64,000 nt of DNA from Halioxenophilus aromaticivorans (GTDB taxonomy: Bacteria > Pseudomonadota > Gammaproteobacteria > Pseudomonadales > Cellvibrionaceae), in NCBI RefSeq assembly GCF_042850945.1, contig NZ_AP031496.1, positions 3,720,001-3,784,000 of the forward strand, in the 5' to 3' direction. Shown here in pieces: positions 17,953 through 26,022 of this stretch. The position numbers and the translations under genes are program-made. Numbering within the stretch: the stretch's first letter is position 1; each line of letters begins with the position of its first letter. A model generated the notes under the pieces. It was given only the letters and a program-made list of their open reading frames with translations, was not told the origin of the DNA and did no database searches.

Positions 17953-19152
17953 ATGAAAACACTGCAACAAGCCCTAGATATTATTTTGGCGGCCGCTCAA
18001 CCGCTGGCCAACACACAACGCCTGAACATCAGCCAAGCCTTGGGCCACTATTTGGCCGAAGACGTTGTCTCTCCCTTAGATGTGCCACCACAAGACAACA
18101 GCGCCATGGATGGTTACGCCATCAACCTGGGCGACAGTTCGGCAACGAGCGGCACAACTCAGTTTGAAGTAACCCAAACTATTAATGCCGGCCACATCGG
18201 CCAGCCCCTATTGCCCAACCAGGCTGCCCGTATTTTTACCGGCGCAGAGATCCCGGCTGGAGCCAACTGCGTTGCCATGCAAGAAAACTGCACCCGCAGC
18301 GACGATGGCCAATGGGTAACCGCCCACAGCACCGCACTGGGTGACAATATACGTAGACGCGGGCAGGACATTACCGTAGGCAACGAACTGTTCAACCAAG
18401 GTCATAGACTCACCGCTGTGGATATCGGGCTGCTGGCTTCATTAGGCAGGGCTAACATTACCGTATATCGGCCGCCTAAAATAGCGATTTTGTCTACCGG
18501 TGACGAACTGAAGGAGCCCGGCCAAGCGCTTGGCCCAGGGCAGATCTACAATTCCAACCGTTATTTACTCACCGCAGCGCTGCAGGCTCTGCAATGCGAG
18601 GTAGTGGATTTAGGCCAAGTGGAAGACACGCTGGCAGCCACCCAGACCGCACTGATTCGAGGCCAGGAAGCCGATTTAATCGTTTCCACCGGCGGTGTTT
18701 CGGTTGGTGAAGCCGATTTTGTCAAAACCGCGGTGGAGCGTTTGGGCGAGCTCAACAGCTGGAAAATCGCCATAAAACCCGGTAAACCCTTGGCCTTTGG
18801 CCGCATTGGCGACACTCCCTTTCTGGGCCTGCCAGGCAACCCCGTGGCGGTGTTCGTAACATTTCTATTGGTCGTAAAACCGTTTTTAAATGCGCTTCGG
18901 GGCAACAACAGCACTCACCCCCTGCGTGTGTTTAGTTCGGGCTTTGACATCAAACGCCCATCCGACCGCAGACAATACATGCGCATAAAAATCGACCAAA
19001 CGGGTTTAATACAACGGTTTGGCAATCAGAGCTCCGGGGTTTTATCTTCCCTAGCATGGGCCGAGGGATTGGCTATCGTGGAAACCGGACAAACCGTCAA
19101 CAAGGGCGACGCATTACCAGTCATCCTTTTAAACGATCATCAATTCAGTTAG
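17953..19152 (+). CDS. moeA: Molybdopterin molybdenumtransferase MoeA
   Basis: The 399-residue protein shows the MoeA domains in order: an N-terminal segment with DVPPQDNSAMDGYA, a domain with IFTGAEIPAGAN, a MoaB-like domain with STGDEL and STGGVSVGEADF, the GLPGNPVAVF loop, and a C-terminal beta domain. It inserts molybdate into adenylylated molybdopterin. Full length and all signature loops suggest an active enzyme. It completes the local Moco set that serves the nitrate reductase. Confidence 0.95.
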   Translation: MKTLQQALDIILAAAQPLANTQRLNISQALGHYLAEDVVSPLDVPPQDNSAMDGYAINLGDSSATSGTTQFEVTQTINAGHIGQPLLPNQAARIFTGAEIPAGANCVAMQENCTRSDDGQWVTAHSTALGDNIRRRGQDITVGNELFNQGHRLTAVDIGLLASLGRANITVYRPPKIAILSTGDELKEPGQALGPGQIYNSNRYLLTAALQALQCEVVDLGQVEDTLAATQTALIRGQEADLIVSTGGVSVGEADFVKTAVERLGELNSWKIAIKPGKPLAFGRIGDTPFLGLPGNPVAVFVTFLLVVKPFLNALRGNNSTHPLRVFSSGFDIKRPSDRRQYMRIKIDQTGLIQRFGNQSSGVLSSLAWAEGLAIVETGQTVNKGDALPVILLNDHQFS

Positions 19153-19237
19153 TCCTAGGCCACCGATAACACGGGTAACAATCAGTGTTAGCCACCGTAA
19201 AAGCCTACCAATAACAGCCAACTTAAGAGCCAAAAGC

Positions 19238-19561
19238 ATGAACGAATCCAACAAACCTTCACCCAGTGCACAGGAAATTGAAATTCAGGCGGCAGCCTTT
19301 CGTCGTTTGCTGGAGCATTTAGATCAACGCAAAGACGTACAAAATATTGATTTAATGAACCTCGCAGGCTTTTGCCGTAACTGCCTGAGCAAATGGTACA
19401 AGGCAGCCGCCGAGGAGCGCGGCCAAAGCATCGATTACGACCAAGCCCGCGAGCTGGTATACGGCATGCCCTACGAGCAATGGAAAGCTCAATATCAAAC
19501 CCCAGCGAGCGCCGAGCAAAATGCACAATTCGCGGCACAACAACAAAAAAATGATCACTAG
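19238..19561 (+). CDS. DUF1244 family protein
   Basis: A 107-residue protein whose core (FRRLLEHLDQRKDVQNID and NLAGFCRNCLSKWY) is the highly conserved DUF1244 signature. The conserved Cys-x-x-Cys in FCRNC may bind a metal. The tail is rich in Gln and Ala. The role is unknown in all bacteria that have it. It lies 85 bases after moeA on the same strand but may have its own promoter. Confidence 0.85.
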   Translation: MNESNKPSPSAQEIEIQAAAFRRLLEHLDQRKDVQNIDLMNLAGFCRNCLSKWYKAAAEERGQSIDYDQARELVYGMPYEQWKAQYQTPASAEQNAQFAAQQQKNDH

Positions 19562-19740
19562 CACCTATAGCTTTCACTCCCGTCACAAAAGCGACATTAA
19601 GCGGTAATAAATTCGTCAATAAAACTGCATGTTTAATCGGTAACGTCCTCGTTACGACCTTTACCCTGGTGGCCGCTGGCGCGAGCCGCGCCAGTATTTG
19701 ATTAAAGGTCTATAGGATGACTAACTACGAGGAAATCAGC

Positions 19741-21018
19741 ATGCGCTTTATTAAGAGATTGGGAGCTCTCGCTTTGGTGGTGATCAGTGTTTCTGATTGC
19801 ACCAATGCCAACCCGGGCAGTAAACACTACGACCCCGTCGACGTTGGTCTTCGACCACAGTTTTTGGTGGATGGGCTTGAAGACAGCAAACTCAAGCAGC
19901 GCCTTAAAGCCTGTGAGAACAAAAAATTTTACAAAACTACTTTTTCCATTGGCCATCGAGGTGCCCCGCTGCAGTTTCCGGAGCACACTAGAGAATCCTA
20001 CGTGGCGGCAGCCAAAATGGGCGCGGGAATTTTAGAGTGCGATGTCACCTTCACCGGCGACGGCGAGCTGGTTTGCCGTCATGCCCAGTGCGATCTCCAT
20101 ACCACCACCAATATCATCTCCACCGAACTCAATAGCCATTGCACGGTTCCTTGGGATCACGATAACCCTAACCCCGGCTCCGTAAAATGCTGCGCCAGCG
20201 ACTTAACGCTTGCCGAATTTAAAACGTTAAAAGGCAAAATGGACGCGGCCAACGGCAGTGCCACCAGCGCCGAAGCGTTCCAGGATGGCACCGCCAGCTG
20301 GCGAACCGACCTGTACAATTCCCGCGGCACCCTGATGACGCACAAAGAAAGTATCGCCCTTTTCCGTGAATTACGCGTGGGCTTTACGCCGGAGCTAAAA
20401 GGTGGCGACAGCGGTGCCAATGTGCAAATTGAGGATGTGTTTGGCTCCCAAGAAGCCTACGCTCAACGCCTAATCGACGAATACGTTGAGGCCGGTGTGC
20501 CTGCCCACCGCGTATGGCCACAATCGTTTAATTTGGATGATGTTCTTTACTGGAACGCCAATACCGATTTCGGTGACCAAGCGGTGTATTTAGACAGCCG
20601 CCCCATAGATCCAAATAATGCCGAGACTTTTGTACCGTCGATGGCCGAGCTGTACGATGCCGGAGTAAAAATCGTGGCCCCGCCAATTCCGTATTTGCTA
20701 ACTGTGACAGATAGCGGTGACATAGTGCCCTCGCTGTACGCCACTACAGCCAAGCAGGCCGGCCTAGAGATTATTACTTGGTCTTTAGAGCGCTCGGACT
20801 TAAGAAATGGATCCCGTACAGGTACCGATGCCGAAGGCAATCCGGTGGCTACCTATTACTACGGTTTTGATATCAACCCCGCAGCACAAGCCATAAAAAC
20901 CGACAGCGACCAATTTAAAGCGCTGCACGTTCTGGCCCAAGACGTTGGTGTTCTCGGTGTCTTTTCAGACTGGCCGGCCACCACCACGTACTACGCCAAT
21001 TGTTTTAACGTTAAGTAA
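19741..21018 (+). CDS. Glycerophosphodiester phosphodiesterase, exported
   Basis: A GDPD-family enzyme of 425 residues from the ATG at 19741, chosen because GAGG lies at good spacing and the protein then opens with a basic signal sequence. The catalytic start IGHRGAPLQFPEHT supplies His and Arg, ECDVTFTGDGELVCRHAQCDL supplies Glu, Asp and the second His, and a later FTPELKG matches family strands. It hydrolyses glycerophosphodiesters to glycerol-3-phosphate and an alcohol in the periplasm. A Cys near residue 19 (VSDC) might be a lipoprotein site, although Asp at -1 is unusual. Several extra cysteines (CTVP, KCCAS) suggest disulfides. Confidence 0.88.
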   Translation: MRFIKRLGALALVVISVSDCTNANPGSKHYDPVDVGLRPQFLVDGLEDSKLKQRLKACENKKFYKTTFSIGHRGAPLQFPEHTRESYVAAAKMGAGILECDVTFTGDGELVCRHAQCDLHTTTNIISTELNSHCTVPWDHDNPNPGSVKCCASDLTLAEFKTLKGKMDAANGSATSAEAFQDGTASWRTDLYNSRGTLMTHKESIALFRELRVGFTPELKGGDSGANVQIEDVFGSQEAYAQRLIDEYVEAGVPAHRVWPQSFNLDDVLYWNANTDFGDQAVYLDSRPIDPNNAETFVPSMAELYDAGVKIVAPPIPYLLTVTDSGDIVPSLYATTAKQAGLEIITWSLERSDLRNGSRTGTDAEGNPVATYYYGFDINPAAQAIKTDSDQFKALHVLAQDVGVLGVFSDWPATTTYYANCFNVK

Positions 21019-21187
21019 TGCGCGACAATTGAATAGGCGGTATGAATCAGACTGACTTTTAAGCTGGGCTTCGAAAAGCCGATCTTGAAAACCTGAACTT
21101 AAAAATCCTGCATCTAAAAACTAAAGTGGTACAGGGAAGTGCCTTAATAACTGGGCAATGAAAACTGCCAAAAAAATAGCAAAAATT

Positions 21188-21215
21188 AAGCGGCCCAGAG
21201 TGAGCCGCTTTTTTT
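21188..21215 (+). terminator. Bidirectional intrinsic terminator
   Basis: AAGCGGC (21188-21194) pairs with GCCGCTT (21204-21210), followed by more T to 21215. Read leftward the stem is followed by TTAATTTTT. It ends both the phosphodiesterase transcript and the convergent DUF885 transcript. Confidence 0.85.
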
Positions 21216-21232
21216 GTTACTGGAAATGCTAG

Positions 21233-23047
21233 TTACTGCTGGCTGGCAATCCAGGCATCAACTTTTGTTTCTAACATAGACAACGGCATTGGCCCGTCTT
21301 CTAGCACCAAATCGTGGTAGGCCGCCATGTCAAATGCCTCTCCCAGAGCCTCTTGCGCCCTTGTGCGCAGCTCTAGAATTTTTATTTTACCCACCAAATA
21401 GGCCGTGGCTTGGCCTGGGTATACGATGTAACGCTCAATGGCTTTTTCCGCATCGCGCACCGGGTTAGGCGTATTTTTGGTTAAGTAATCGATGGCTTCT
21501 CGTCGGCTCCACTGCTTGCTGTGAATACCGCTGTCCACCACCAAGCGACACGCCCGCCACAACTCCATGGCTAGGCGACCAAAGTCAGAATAAGGGTCGC
21601 GGTAGAAACCCATTTCTTTGCCAAGATACTCGCTGTATAAACCCCAACCTTCGGTGTAGGCCGTAAACCGAACGTTTTTCTGATAATCACTTACCCCTGC
21701 CAACTCGGCATTAATGGCCAACTGCAAGTGATGGCCGGGCACCCCCTCGTGATAGGCCAATGCCTCCATTTGGTAGGTGGGCATGGATTTCATATCGTAT
21801 AAGTTAACGTAATAAATACCGGGCCGGCTGCCATCCGGTGGTGGCCGCTGATAAAATGCTTTACCTGCGCTTTTTTCACGGAACGCCTCCACTCTTTTAA
21901 CCTGCAAAGGCGCTTGCGGACGAATGCCAAAGTAGCCGGTCAAATTTGCCCGCATGGTATCGATAGCAGAGACCGCTTCGCTCAAATATTGATCTCTCCC
22001 GACCTGGGTGTTGGGGTAATAGAATTGTTCGTCTTCGCGCATAAATTCAAAGAAAGCCTGCAGGTCGCCCTCAAAACCCACTTGCTCCATGATGCTGCGC
22101 ATTTCGCCATGGATGCGCGCCACGTTATCCAAGCCCAGCTGGTGTATTTGCTCGGCGTTTAGGTCAGTGGTGGTATAAAACTTTAATAGGTAATCGTAGT
22201 AGGCCTCGCCATCGGGCAAGCGCCACACGCCATCGCCTTCCGGCGCCTGGGCACCGTATTTTTCTATGGCGGCAATCAATTTCTCATAGGCCGGGCCAAC
22301 GGTTTCCAACAACACAATTTCAGCTTCATCCAGGTAGGCATTGGTTTGCTCTTCACTTAGGTTTAAAGCGATAACTTTGGCTTTGAAATCGGCGTAAATG
22401 GGGTTGATTGTTTCAGCGGCAGTGTCGAAGGGAAAACCGCTAATCACATTGCTGGCGGCTTCCAGCATTTGTGGGTAACTCCATTGCGGCGCATAGACAC
22501 CCTGCTTAGCCTGAATGGCCATTTTGCGCTGCACTTGTTTGAACAAGCTCTCTGTGTTGACCAAGCGGGATAAATAATCGTCTGCATCTTGTTCGTCGGT
22601 GATGCGATGGACATTGATTAAAATGCTGGGCACCGAGGTGTGCCAGGAGCGAAACTGCTGCATAACGTAATCGTTGTTACGAAAAGGATAAAACTCCACC
22701 AGCCGATCAACATTAAGCTTGGCAATGGCCAGGGAGTTTTGCTCTTGCTCAGATAAAGTCTCCGGGTCAATGGCTTGCAGCTCTAGTTGCCGCTGCTTTT
22801 GCACCGCCAGTTCTTTCGCTTCTGCCGCTTCTCCTACTTCGTTCCATTGGCCGTAACCAAGACGAGACCCCTGGTAGGAAGCCGCCACCGGTGAGCGCTC
22901 TAAATCTTCTTGGTAATAACGCTGCAATCTTTCGGGCAGCGGCTGCGCTGCAAACTGCGTAGCGTCGCCTGGGGCCATGGTCGAAGTGCAGCCGACGCCG
23001 GCTACGGCCGTGAATAACCAAAAGGTTGCCATCAAAGGCACTCTCAT
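21233..23047 (-). CDS. DUF885 peptidase-like lipoprotein
   Basis: A 604-residue exported protein. Residues 1-20 are a lipoprotein signal (AVAGVGC, Cys at about 20). The body carries the DUF885 signature, including LAYHEGVPGHHLQ (about 430) and FTAYTEGWGLYSE (about 465). The His/Glu pattern resembles zinc peptidases of the M32 and thermolysin type, and members are predicted metallocarboxypeptidase-like enzymes anchored to the membrane. The substrate is unknown. The gene stands alone, with a strong terminator on its 3' side and the CsrB-like RNA locus on the other. Confidence 0.87.
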   Translation of the reverse strand: MRVPLMATFWLFTAVAGVGCTSTMAPGDATQFAAQPLPERLQRYYQEDLERSPVAASYQGSRLGYGQWNEVGEAAEAKELAVQKQRQLELQAIDPETLSEQEQNSLAIAKLNVDRLVEFYPFRNNDYVMQQFRSWHTSVPSILINVHRITDEQDADDYLSRLVNTESLFKQVQRKMAIQAKQGVYAPQWSYPQMLEAASNVISGFPFDTAAETINPIYADFKAKVIALNLSEEQTNAYLDEAEIVLLETVGPAYEKLIAAIEKYGAQAPEGDGVWRLPDGEAYYDYLLKFYTTTDLNAEQIHQLGLDNVARIHGEMRSIMEQVGFEGDLQAFFEFMREDEQFYYPNTQVGRDQYLSEAVSAIDTMRANLTGYFGIRPQAPLQVKRVEAFREKSAGKAFYQRPPPDGSRPGIYYVNLYDMKSMPTYQMEALAYHEGVPGHHLQLAINAELAGVSDYQKNVRFTAYTEGWGLYSEYLGKEMGFYRDPYSDFGRLAMELWRACRLVVDSGIHSKQWSRREAIDYLTKNTPNPVRDAEKAIERYIVYPGQATAYLVGKIKILELRTRAQEALGEAFDMAAYHDLVLEDGPMPLSMLETKVDAWIASQQ

Positions 23048-23170
23048 GCTCTGCTCCTAAATTAGTATGGTTGTGTCCTAGAAAACTGACGAAAGCCAGC
23101 TACATTACCTCATATTAGCGGGCGACGTTATAAAGTGCCGCACAGTGCTACATTAGAGTCGCTCGGAGCG

Positions 23171-23188
23171 TGTGCGATATATCTCACA
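23171..23188 (+). promoter_or_regulatory. GacA/UvrY-type palindrome
   Basis: TGTGCGATATATCTCACA agrees at 14 of 18 positions with the UvrY site TGTGAGAGATCTCTTACA of E. coli and keeps the TGT-x2-G-N6-CT-x-ACA frame of the GacA box. Its ten-base spacing between TGTG and CACA rules out a CRP site, which has eight. GacA boxes usually lie about 180 bases ahead of CsrB/RsmZ start sites. Here the GGA-rich RNA core is further away, so the 5' end may lie near 23360, or the site may serve another promoter. Confidence 0.45.
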
Positions 23189-23360
23189 AGATTTTCTCAT
23201 TTCTCCTACAGACAGCCACCAGGGGTAAGACCATAATAACTAACCATAAGGCAATGAACGGATTCTTTATCGCTAATTGGCTAGTGACTTCGCTTGCATA
23301 ACTCAGTATCTGATCTAACCGACAGAACCTGAGAAAGCAGCTCTTAAGCCAAAATGAATT

Positions 23361-23418
23361 TGCACCAGGATGTGACGCCTTCACAATTTTGCAATCAACT
23401 AAATGCAAAATTGGTGCA
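23361..23418. repeat. Strong inverted repeat with an apical CAGGATG
   Basis: CAATTTTGCA (23384-23393) pairs perfectly with TGCAAAATTG (23404-23413). The flanking TGCACCA (23361-23367) and TGGTGCA (23412-23418) offer an alternative outer pairing. A small CAC/GTG hairpin at about 23364-23374 shows CCAGGAT in its loop, the same motif as in the downstream RNA. It could be the 5' part of that RNA or a separate structured leader. Confidence 0.4.
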
Positions 23419-23491
23419 CTGAAAGAAGCCTTTAGCCAGCTCTTAAAATTTGAGCAACTAATAGTGAGATTAAGCGAAGTTCTGTGACACT

Positions 23492-23529
23492 GTTACTAAA
23501 GTAACGTTAACTGGTTCTCCTTTTATAAC
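23492..23529 (+). promoter_or_regulatory. Operator-like palindrome and -10 box before the GGA-rich RNA
   Basis: GTTACT (23492-23497) and AGTAAC (23500-23505) form a six-base palindrome around AA. TATAAC at 23524-23529 is a fair -10 element, and no good -35 is visible, which would fit an activator-dependent promoter. The inferred start site is near 23536, just at a hairpin that pairs CGTTG with CAACG and CTCG with CGAG. Confidence 0.35.
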
Positions 23530-23535
23530 GTTGCC

Positions 23536-24569
23536 TCTCGGTAATACGAGCAACGCATAAGCAGCAGGTTTAACGCTATTTTGTTCTAGTACTTCCGACA
23601 AAATAGCCAGTTTAAGCAGCAAGGTCCGCGGTAGCACGCACTAGGGTTAGCGCCAGCTCACTCGCAACTCGGCAGGATGCCGTAGACGATACCGAAATAG
23701 GCACGATCTCTGCTTTACAGTTTTCAAGGACGGCCCAAAAGGATTATTTGCAAAAAGGATTTTTTCGGCAGGATGCCAAACTAGCAGGATGTTGGTTATG
23801 TAAACGGAAGTTTACAGGGACAAGGACGACGGACACGGAAGATCATTAGGAAGGACGACCTCAGGGAAAACAGCGGTAAGGATACTGTAGAAGGACTCTT
23901 TAGAAGGACTTTTTAAAAAAGAGACAAGGCAAACGGACACTGCCATTAGGGATGAGCCAGTAAGGATGCTGGTTAAGTAAAGGACGCAACTAAAGGCTGT
24001 AGGAAGAAGCCCACTAAGGACAGTGAACAAGGAGCGTCAACGGTCACAGGGTGTGCCGTAGGTAAAGGAATACGCGATAAAGGAATACGCAAGGAGACCG
24101 CAGGCCAGGACGCCGATAGTAAGAATATTAACTAGGGCATGGAGCTCGGGTAAGGACATCACACAGGTTTAAGGATGACCTGCTCGTTTACGGACAAACA
24201 AGATTCAGGAAGAACACTTTTAGGGATGAACAAGCGCGACTATGGAAATCAGCGCACCCAGCCACGGAACGGGCAAGGACGACACTCTTCAAGGACGCAG
24301 AGATTAGGACACCAGCGCTTACAGGACGGTAAAGCGTAGCGCAAGGAATACAGGAGTTTGATAGCACGGAGCTGTCAGTGCGCAAACGGAATCAGGACGA
24401 TTCAGCGGCTTAGGACAAGCCAGCGAAAAAGGTTTTTACCACCGGATGTAATGGAATTTTCGCTTGCAGGATGCAGATAAGGAAGAAGATTAAACCAGGT
24501 AAGGTTAACGGATGCTGCTCAGGTCTATGGGAGCGATTTAGCCGCACAGTTAAGTCGCTCTTCTAATTT
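23536..24569 (+). ncRNA. Very large CsrB/RsmZ-type CsrA-sponge RNA (proposed)
   Basis: I count about 52 GGA triplets between 23671 and 24533 and no TCC, against roughly 12 expected by chance. About 21 are AAGGA, 9 CAGGA, 9 ACGGA, 4 AGGGA, 4 TAGGA and 3 ATGGA, matching the ANGGA/CAGGAUG target of CsrA/RsmA. Several lie in hairpin loops, e.g. GGC-AGGAT-GCC (about 23671), TGTAAAC-GGAA-GTTTACA (about 23799) and CCAG-TAAGGATG-CTGG (about 23958). The stretch has no credible reading frame and ends in a 12-bp terminator stem. CsrB RNAs titrate the translational regulator CsrA; E. coli CsrB is 369 nt with about 20 motifs, so this one would be about 2.5 times larger. The 3' end is firm. The 5' end is inferred and could lie as far up as 23360. 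A stem of GCTATTTTGT/ACAAAATAGC (23575-23607) sits near the start. Confidence 0.8.
24531..24569 (+). terminator. Terminator of the GGA-rich RNA
   Basis: GAGCGATTTAGC (24531-24542) pairs with GTTAAGTCGCTC (24549-24560) over 12 positions with two wobble pairs and a CGCACA loop. TTCTAATTT follows. It falls exactly where the run of GGA motifs stops, which supports it as the RNA's 3' end. Confidence 0.75.
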
Positions 24570-24988
24570 CCCTCTTCTCGAACTAACACCTCAGCAGGAT
24601 TACACCTGCTCCACGCTCAATTGCGTAGTGGATCAACACCGCTGCACAATCAATCGGTTTTAACAAACCAAACATTCGAAGTCATCACCCAGACGCAATA
24701 AATTGAGATCCGCGAAGTATGGCTCATTTACTTTGAGTCGTCCGCGTAGCTTGCCTCCGTGGTTTCCTCTGCGAAATAGCATTGATTTGATTCACAAGGC
24801 ACCTCACGGCCTTTGATACAGCAATAGCTAGATTTGTTGGCCAGCAATGAACGCTACCGACTCTTCCAAGCTACTTCCAGCGCTCTGCAGCGCCTGCTTG
24901 CTTCAGCGCCACTGCTATTAGTCTAGGTATTAGTCTAGGGCTCGGGGCCAAACGACTAATCGGCCGTCTTTCAGGCAGCCAGCCAACG
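24570..24988. other. Gene-free region downstream of the GGA-rich RNA
   Basis: No coding frame is supported. A six-base stem AGCAGG/CCTGCT lies near 24592-24609. A perfect 12-base tandem duplication of TATTAGTCTAGG occupies 24916-24939. The GGA bias of the preceding stretch is gone here. It ends at the 3' side of the leftward sixA gene. Confidence 0.4.
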
Positions 24989-25444
24989 TTATGGTTGGTC
25001 TACCCATTGCAAATGGCCACAGTCTGCGGCAATTACTTCTGTCTCGACGCAGGCCAGGGCACTGGTGCCTAAGCGGTGGCTACCTGGCTCTAACCCTGCC
25101 AACCAATCCAAAAACACCCCCACCAACGGCTGATGACTGACTAACAGTACACTGTCCATTTCTGCGGCTTCAATAGCATTAGCCAATCGTTGCGGGTTTG
25201 CCTCTGGCACCAGCAGATCGGTGGTTTGCACCTCTATGCCAGGGAGTATTTTTTGTACCAATCGCGCGGTCTCTTGGGCTCGCACGTAGGGGCTGGCCCA
25301 GATCTGAGTCACGCTTTGTAAGCTGGGTAATTGCCGACTTAGGATGGCTTCAGTTTCTAAGATTCCGCGGCCTGTTAGACGTCGTTGACAATCTGGACGA
25401 GCATAGGGGTCGGCTTCACCGTGACGGAGAATCAGTATCTGCAT
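24989..25444 (-). CDS. sixA: Phosphohistidine phosphatase SixA
   Basis: A 151-residue histidine-phosphatase-superfamily protein. The N-terminal LRHGEA (His about 8) and ASPYVRAQETA motifs and the C-terminal SHQPLVG His are the catalytic set. SixA removes phosphate from histidine residues of phosphotransfer proteins (ArcB HPt or PTS-Ntr). Length and motifs match the family. It stands 308 bases from the next leftward gene upstream. Confidence 0.92.
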   Translation of the reverse strand: MQILILRHGEADPYARPDCQRRLTGRGILETEAILSRQLPSLQSVTQIWASPYVRAQETARLVQKILPGIEVQTTDLLVPEANPQRLANAIEAAEMDSVLLVSHQPLVGVFLDWLAGLEPGSHRLGTSALACVETEVIAADCGHLQWVDQP

Positions 25445-25752
25445 TGATGCTACCTCTAGTGGACTTTCTCGGGCAGTTAATGTTTTTAATGGCCTGCTCG
25501 CCTGTGCTTTTTTTGCTGTGGCCTTCCCAACATCGTGCCACAGCCACGGGCTTAACCAGAACCTGGCTCAATTAACTCGGCGCACGGCTTGCTGGCGCCA
25601 GCCACTTACCGGCACCAGTCATCGGCGCCTTACAAAACTTGGGTATTGCAGGCCCAAGCTTTGTGTGCCAAATAGCGGTTAACAGTGAACCACGGTTTTT
25701 GATTCAGCGGCTGAGATTAGCAAGTGACAGCCAAAACTGCCAGCCAAAGGCT
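25445..25752. other. Gene-free region with an eight-base stem
   Basis: No coding frame is supported. GCTGTGGC (25515-25522) pairs with GCCACAGC (25537-25544). Flanking T and A runs are on the wrong side for a leftward terminator. The segment should hold the sixA promoter; none is obvious. Confidence 0.35.
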
Positions 25753-26022
25753 TTATTGCGGCCAATCACTGAACGGAAACGGCTTTTTCTCTTGGGCAAA
25801 GCCAATAAAAGCAAAAGCCTGCGCCACAAAGAGGCCTATGGTACGGCTAAAGCGCTGCAAGGTGTTGCTGGGTTCGCCCGTGATCAGCACGATGACAAAC
25901 TGCAACACCAGCAAAAACCAAATCACCATCAACGCCAAATGAGCCACCAGGGCAACCACTAGCATGTAAACCACACGCAGCCAAAATGCTTGGCTATTCC
26001 ACTGATAAGGTTTTTCAGTCAT
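25753..26022 (-). CDS. DUF4389 family small membrane protein
   Basis: An 89-residue protein with two hydrophobic helices (about residues 14-48 taken together), the DUF4389 pattern FWLRVVYMLVV, and a C-terminal EKKPFPFSDWP. It is an inner-membrane protein of unknown function. Its start overlaps the gpsA stop by eight bases, so it is translationally coupled to gpsA, an arrangement common in this group of bacteria. Confidence 0.85.
   Translation of the reverse strand: MTEKPYQWNSQAFWLRVVYMLVVALVAHLALMVIWFLLVLQFVIVLITGEPSNTLQRFSRTIGLFVAQAFAFIGFAQEKKPFPFSDWPQ

Noticed and set aside
23171..23188. Palindrome as a CRP site
   Set aside because: CRP sites have TGTG and CACA eight bases apart; here the distance is ten, as in UvrY/GacA boxes.
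23184..23408. Leftward 74-codon frame with a hydrophobic C-terminal stretch
   Set aside because: It overlaps the strong inverted repeat, has no ribosome site and no recognisable family. I judge it non-coding, though a tiny membrane protein cannot be wholly excluded.
23640..24540. GGA-rich stretch read as a CRISPR array, minisatellite or degraded repeat
   Set aside because: Motif spacing is irregular (about 5 to 45 bases), no unit longer than about 7 bases recurs, and there are no spacers of even length. The strand bias and the loop positions fit a CsrB-type RNA better.
25515..25544. GCTGTGGC/GCCACAGC stem as a terminator for the gpsA-DUF4389 transcript
   Set aside because: Read leftward it is followed by A rather than T, so it does not fit an intrinsic terminator in that direction.
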